Source: Bradyrhizobium jicamae
GTDB lineage: Bacteria > Pseudomonadota > Alphaproteobacteria > Rhizobiales > Xanthobacteraceae
Direction: 5' to 3'
NCBI RefSeq assembly: GCF_018130215.1
Contig: NZ_JAFCKQ010000018.1
Coordinates: 62,001 to 126,000, forward strand
DNA length: 64,000 nt
This document shows, in pieces, positions 59,693-64,000 of the stretch (positions are counted from its first letter, which is position 1; each line of letters starts with the position of its first letter). The notes beneath the pieces are model-generated. The model was not told the origin of the DNA. It searched no databases and was given only the letters and a program-made list of their open reading frames with translations. The position numbers were made by a program, and so were the translations under genes.

Positions 59693-62574
59693 AGCGCCGC
59701 ATCGATCATCAAGCCACGGACGGACCGCGCCTGTGGGCGGGCATCGAAGAGTTGTCGGAGGACCCGCGGTTTCAAGCCTTTATCGAGACAGAGCATCCGG
59801 CGGTCCACGAATTCTCCAAAACCGCGCGTCGCGAGTTCCTCAAGCTGATGGGCGCCTCATTCGCGTTGGCTGGATTGACGGGGTGCGAAAAGAGCTCGTT
59901 CATTACGGCGCTGCCTTATGTCAACCAGCCGCCGAGCGAGGTCATCGGCCTGCCGCGCTATTATGCGACCGCGGTGCTGCTCGACGCCTACGCGCAGCCG
60001 GTGATCGCGACGGCACACGCGGGACGGCCGACCAAGCTCGATGGCAATCCCGGTCATCCGGCCACGCAAGGCCGCAGCGACATATTCATGCAGAGTGCAG
60101 TGTTGCAGCTCTACGATCCCGATCGCGCAGCTGCGCCGAGCCGTCACGGCGAAGCCGTAAACTGGGCCGATGTGGAAACGGCCATCGGCGTGATGCGCGA
60201 GAACTGGCTTGGCGATCAGGGTGAGGGCCTAAGGCTGCTGCTAGGGCTCACGACATCGCCGACGTTGCTGCGTCAGATCGATGCTTTCCTGAAGCAGTTT
60301 GCGAAGGCGCGCGTTCACGTGCATACGGCTACCGGAGGCGAGGCGAGACAGCAGATCAACGCCACAGTCTATGGGCAGGCTGTCGATCTCCACTATGGGC
60401 TTGCGGATTGCGACGTCGTTGTCGGGCTCGACGACGACTTCTTGGGACCGGGGCCAGACCAGGTGCGCAACGCGCTGGGTTGGGCGCAAGGCCGCCGTCG
60501 ATCAAGCGATCGGCCAGGCAATCGGCTTTTCATGGCCGAGAGTGTGCCGACCGCAACGGGTGCCCTGGCTGCGCATCGGCTGATCGCCGACGCCAGGCGA
60601 ATGCCGGATCTCGCGGAGGCGCTGGCGAGTGCGCTTGGCGTTGCCGGCGCATCGAAGCCGGATGTGACGGAAGCCGAAGCCGGCTGGGTTGCGCGCGTTG
60701 TGGCGGCCTGCAAGGACCGGACAGGGCGCTCGCTGTTTGTCTCGGGTCTCAGCGGCGGCGCGGCCGCGGCCCTTTGGATTGCGCGGATCAACCAGCAGCT
60801 CGGCAATGCCGGCCAAACGCTGAAGCTGACCGCGCCGATCGCCGGCCCGACCGATGCCGGCACGCTGGCCGACCTTGTGTCCGATATCAATGCGGAGCGC
60901 GTCACCTCGCTGCTCGTGTTCGATTGCAACCCCGTCTACAGCGCGCCCCGTGAGTTGAACGTGGGCGATGCCATCAAGCGCGTTCGCTCGTCAATTCATT
61001 TCGGCCTTTACCGCGACGAGACCAGTGCGCTCTGCGAATGGCAACTTCCTCTCGCGCATCCATTGGAGAGCTGGAGCGACGCGCGCGCCGTCGATGGCAC
61101 CGCGAGCATCCTTCAGCCGGTGATCTCGCCGTTTTACGATGTTAGGACGGTGCATTATGTGTTTGCGAAGCTGCTTGGTGAGGTCGATGAGACGCCGGAC
61201 GCCGCAATCCGCGCGACCTGGCAGGCGAGCTTTGGTGACGCATTCGAGGCGAAGCGGAAGCAGGCTCTGCATGATGGCTTCATCGCGGGCGCGGCACCGT
61301 TCGTCGCCGCAATGCCCGCAAGCAATACGATTGCGCCCCCAAACACGACCGGCGACCTCGACATCGTATTCCAGCCGGATCCGACGGTCTGGGATGGCCG
61401 GTTCGCCAATATCGGGTGGCTTCAGGAGCTTCCCAAGACGCTGACGACGGTCACATGGAGCAACGTGATCGCGGTCAGCCCGGCACTGGCAAAACGCCTT
61501 TTGGCGGACAACGGCGATCATGTCGAGGTGACGATCGGTGAGCGTCACGTCAAAGGACCGCTCTGGATCATGCCGGGCCAGGCCGACAATACAGTTGCGT
61601 TGTTTCTCGGCTATGGCCGCACCCGCGCGGGACGGGTGGGCGATCAGCTCGGCTACGACGCCTATCAGGTGCGGCCCGCGGCCAAACCGTGGCTGGCGCA
61701 GGGCAGCCTGCGCAAGCTCGACACCAGCGAGGATCTCGCGGTGACCCAGCTGCATCATCGCCTCGACGGCTTCGATCTCGTCCGCGAGGTCAGCCCGGGA
61801 CAAGTTGAACAGACAAAGCCCGAGCAGGCCAGCCTCTACACCCCGTGGCCGTCGTCGAAGAACGCCTGGGGCATGGTGATCGACCTGGACAGCTGCATCG
61901 GCTGCAATGCCTGCGTGACGGCGTGCACGGCCGAGAACAACGTGCCTGTCGTGGGCGCGGACCAGGTGAGGGCCGGGCGCGAGATGCACTGGCTTCGAAT
62001 CGCGCGCTATTACACCGGCGATGTCGCCGAGCCGCGCAGCTTCTTCGAGCCGGTGCCGTGCATGCATTGCGAGGACGCGCCTTGCGAGATGGGCTGCCCG
62101 GTGCACGCCACGACGCACAGCCCCGAAGGCGTCAACCAGATGGTCTATAACCGCTGCATCGGCACGCGGACCTGCTCAAGCTACTGCCCCTACAAGGTGC
62201 GGCGCTTCAATTTCTACGACTATCGAGCGCTCGCCGAGTCACCAGAGCACGCTGCCCACAATCCTGACGTGACCGTTCGCTCGCGCGGCGTCATGGAAAA
62301 ATGCACCTATTGCACTCAGCGCATCGAGGCAGCGCACGTTGCTGCCGACAAAGAGAATCGCCCGATCCGTGATGGCGAAGTGGTCACCGCCTGCCAGCAG
62401 GCCTGTCCCACCAAGGCGATCGTGTTCGGCGACATCAACGATCCCAACTCCGAGGTCTCGCGACTTAAGCGCGACGGCCGTCATTACGTTCTGCTCGAGG
62501 AGCAGGGGACGCGGCCACGCACGACCTATCTCGCCCGCTGGCGCGACGATAATACGGAATCGAGGCAGGGGTGA
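59689..62574 (+). CDS. actB: Alternative Complex III subunit ActB (molybdopterin-fold plus ferredoxin domains)
   Basis: ATG 59689 overlaps the actA stop (ATGA), giving 961 residues. A twin-arginine signal (ARREFLKLMGASFALAGLTG) precedes a long molybdoenzyme-like domain (about residues 60-690). The C-terminal 230 residues hold an NrfC/PsrB-type ferredoxin with four Cys groups: CIGCNACVTACTAENN, CMHCEDAPCEMGC, CIGTRTCSSYC and CTYCTQRIE with CQQACPTKAIVFGD. In known complexes ActB passes electrons through Fe-S clusters, and no molybdenum is bound. The fused arrangement in one chain matches the family. Confidence 0.92.
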   Translation: MKRRIDHQATDGPRLWAGIEELSEDPRFQAFIETEHPAVHEFSKTARREFLKLMGASFALAGLTGCEKSSFITALPYVNQPPSEVIGLPRYYATAVLLDAYAQPVIATAHAGRPTKLDGNPGHPATQGRSDIFMQSAVLQLYDPDRAAAPSRHGEAVNWADVETAIGVMRENWLGDQGEGLRLLLGLTTSPTLLRQIDAFLKQFAKARVHVHTATGGEARQQINATVYGQAVDLHYGLADCDVVVGLDDDFLGPGPDQVRNALGWAQGRRRSSDRPGNRLFMAESVPTATGALAAHRLIADARRMPDLAEALASALGVAGASKPDVTEAEAGWVARVVAACKDRTGRSLFVSGLSGGAAAALWIARINQQLGNAGQTLKLTAPIAGPTDAGTLADLVSDINAERVTSLLVFDCNPVYSAPRELNVGDAIKRVRSSIHFGLYRDETSALCEWQLPLAHPLESWSDARAVDGTASILQPVISPFYDVRTVHYVFAKLLGEVDETPDAAIRATWQASFGDAFEAKRKQALHDGFIAGAAPFVAAMPASNTIAPPNTTGDLDIVFQPDPTVWDGRFANIGWLQELPKTLTTVTWSNVIAVSPALAKRLLADNGDHVEVTIGERHVKGPLWIMPGQADNTVALFLGYGRTRAGRVGDQLGYDAYQVRPAAKPWLAQGSLRKLDTSEDLAVTQLHHRLDGFDLVREVSPGQVEQTKPEQASLYTPWPSSKNAWGMVIDLDSCIGCNACVTACTAENNVPVVGADQVRAGREMHWLRIARYYTGDVAEPRSFFEPVPCMHCEDAPCEMGCPVHATTHSPEGVNQMVYNRCIGTRTCSSYCPYKVRRFNFYDYRALAESPEHAAHNPDVTVRSRGVMEKCTYCTQRIEAAHVAADKENRPIRDGEVVTACQQACPTKAIVFGDINDPNSEVSRLKRDGRHYVLLEEQGTRPRTTYLARWRDDNTESRQG

Positions 62575-63926
62575 GCGAGCAATTCGACATCCTGCCGACG
62601 CGCCAGAGCATGGGCGGCATTGCCGACCAGCTCACGCGCATTCCTCTGCATTTTCCGGCGGACCGGCGCTGGATGATTGCGATGACAATCGCCAGTGCGC
62701 TGCTGCTCTTGCTGATGGTCTCGGTGGTCGAGCTGTTCACCCGCGGCGTCGGCATCTGGGGCATCAACATCCCCGTCAACTGGGCGTTCGCCATCCACAA
62801 TTACGTCTGGTGGCTCGGCATCGGCCATGCCGGCACGCTGATCTCCGCCCTGCTGCTGCTCACCGGTAGTGAGTGGCGCAATTCGCTCAATCGCTTTGCC
62901 GAAACCATGACACTGTTCGCCGTGGTCTGCGCCGGCATCTATCCGATCCTGCACCTCGGGCGGCCCTGGTACGTCTACTGGATGTTTCCCTATCCCGCGA
63001 CGATGGGCGTGTGGCCGCAATTCCGCAGCCCGCTGGAATGGGACATCTGGGCGGTGTTGACGTATCTGACGGTCTCGCTGGCCTTCTGGTACACCGGCCT
63101 GATCCCTGACCTCGCTGCGGCGCGCGATCGGGCAACACGACGCGGCTGGCAGATCTTTTTCGGCATCACCGCGCTCGGATGGCGCGGCTCGGCGAGGCAC
63201 TGGCAGCGCTGGCAGCAGGCCTACCGGCTAACCGCGGGGCTGGCGGTGCCGCTGGTCGTCTCCGTCCATAGCGAGGTCTCGCTCTTGTTCGCGGTCGGGC
63301 AGATCCCGGGCTGGCATTCGACGATCTTTCCGCCGTACTTCGTGCTGGGCGCGGCCTTCTCCGGCTTTGCCGTCGTCTCGATCATCGCGGTGTCGCTGCG
63401 TTCCTGGTTCGGGCTGAAGAACCTCGTCACCGATGATCATCTCAATCTGCTCGGCATGGTCCTGCTCGCAACCGGCCTGATGACGGGCTATGGCTACATC
63501 TTCGAGGTGTTCGATGCGGTCTATTCCGGCGAGCCGCACGAGATCCAGACGCTGGTCGATCGTTTCGCCGGCGCTTACGCCTGGACTTATTGGGGCGCGG
63601 TCATCTTCAACTTCATTCCGCTGCAGGCGTTGTGGCTGCGCACGGTCCGCCGAAGCGGATGGATGCTGCTGGTGATCTCGGCGTCCGTCGTGGTCGGAAT
63701 GTGGCTCGAGCGCTACATGATCCTGGTCACCAGCCTCTATCGTGATTTCCTGGTTTCGTCGTGGAGCCACTTCACGCCGAGCTTCTGGGACTGGTCGACC
63801 TATTTCGGCACGATCGGGCTGTTCCTGGTGCCGTTCCTGATCGCCATCCGCCTCGTTCCCATGATCTCGATCTTCGAGAGCAAAAAGCTTCTCCACGAGG
63901 AGAACGAGGAGCAGCAGCATGGCTGA
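62571..63926 (+). CDS. actC: Alternative Complex III subunit ActC (NrfD-like quinol-oxidising membrane subunit)
   Basis: The 451-residue protein with about ten transmembrane helices is of NrfD/PsrC type: WAFAIHNYVWWLGIGHAGTL, SALLLLTGSEWRNSLNRFAE, IYPILHLGRPWYVYWMFPYP and VSVHSEVSLLFAVGQIPGWH. It contains the quinol-binding site region and is thought to share in proton translocation. GTG 62571 overlaps the actB stop (GTGA). The family YMILVTSLYRDFLVSSW near the C-terminus is present. Confidence 0.92.
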   Translation: MSEQFDILPTRQSMGGIADQLTRIPLHFPADRRWMIAMTIASALLLLLMVSVVELFTRGVGIWGINIPVNWAFAIHNYVWWLGIGHAGTLISALLLLTGSEWRNSLNRFAETMTLFAVVCAGIYPILHLGRPWYVYWMFPYPATMGVWPQFRSPLEWDIWAVLTYLTVSLAFWYTGLIPDLAAARDRATRRGWQIFFGITALGWRGSARHWQRWQQAYRLTAGLAVPLVVSVHSEVSLLFAVGQIPGWHSTIFPPYFVLGAAFSGFAVVSIIAVSLRSWFGLKNLVTDDHLNLLGMVLLATGLMTGYGYIFEVFDAVYSGEPHEIQTLVDRFAGAYAWTYWGAVIFNFIPLQALWLRTVRRSGWMLLVISASVVVGMWLERYMILVTSLYRDFLVSSWSHFTPSFWDWSTYFGTIGLFLVPFLIAIRLVPMISIFESKKLLHEENEEQQHG

Positions 63927-64000
63927 TGAGTTCTATGGCGCGCTGGCTGAATTCAAGACCCCGGAAGACCTGCTCGCGGCGACGCGCAAGGCCAAGGAGG
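63918..64000 (+). CDS. actD: Alternative Complex III subunit ActD (DUF3341), truncated by the window end
   Basis: ATG 63918 overlaps the actC end by 9 bases. The visible 27 residues, MADEFYGALAEFKTPEDLLA and ATRKAKE, match the start of ActD-type DUF3341 proteins, in which a short soluble N-terminus precedes two membrane helices. The rest lies beyond the window. Confidence 0.8.

Overview
The window reads as a chromosomal segment of a GC-rich alphaproteobacterium, most likely Bradyrhizobium or a close relative (Nitrobacteraceae). This rests on gene content recognised by eye: Omp25/BBP2-type porins, many small proteins of rhizobial type, a fused subunit II/cytochrome c oxidase, DUF3147 pairs and GGAAC-type stress promoters. 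No database search was run. No rRNA, tRNA or CRISPR array was seen.

Region by region. 0.8-3.2 kb: a short ATP-dependent DNA ligase, a decayed conserved gene and an ABC solute-binding protein with a displaced signal peptide. 4.1-18.7 kb: a cation-homeostasis block with an NhaD-type antiporter, Kup, two KdpE-like regulators of equal length, a shortened KdpD-like kinase, two porins, an EF-hand protein, a DUF2927 protein and a series of small secreted proteins; two of these share the C-terminal motif RYYGGPKSPMW. 19-24.4 kb: accessory DNA with a terminase-small-subunit-like gene, a lipoprotein, a membrane protein overlapping a trypsin-like protease, and flavin-reductase and fumarylacetoacetase remnants. 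24.5-35.9 kb: a minus-strand operon (TetR, hydrolases, iron-dependent dehydrogenase, NmrA-like protein, FabF-like synthase) divergent from an RND efflux pair; two related palindromes lie between them, suggesting one repressor controls both. 36-42.8 kb: a scar zone with an IS21 istB fragment carrying the 3' end of a group II intron, two diverged copies of a putative terminator-ended RNA, and many small intact or frameshifted genes. 40.5-49.3 kb: stress-type genes (DUF892, PRC-barrel, flavodoxin-like, DUF72, pyrophosphatase, BrkB, PAP2, DUF3147 pair). 51.4-64 kb: respiration, with FdhD and an FdhF/YdeP-type molybdoenzyme, a caa3-type cytochrome c oxidase on the minus strand, and Alternative Complex III (actA, actB, actC, start of actD) on the plus strand.

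The respiratory genes fit together: Alternative Complex III would oxidise quinol and pass electrons to the caa3 oxidase, whose subunit II carries its own cytochrome c domain. Several genes from 37.8 kb onward are preceded by GGAAC-N16-(C/G)GTT-like elements, the pattern known for the alphaproteobacterial general stress sigma factor EcfG. Both divergent respiratory promoters carry two such elements back to back.

Broken genes are frequent, but almost all are short accessory genes. The long operon genes (RND permease, ActB, FdhF-like protein, coxA, kup) are all open, so real decay is more likely than sequencing error, although single-base errors cannot be excluded from sequence alone.
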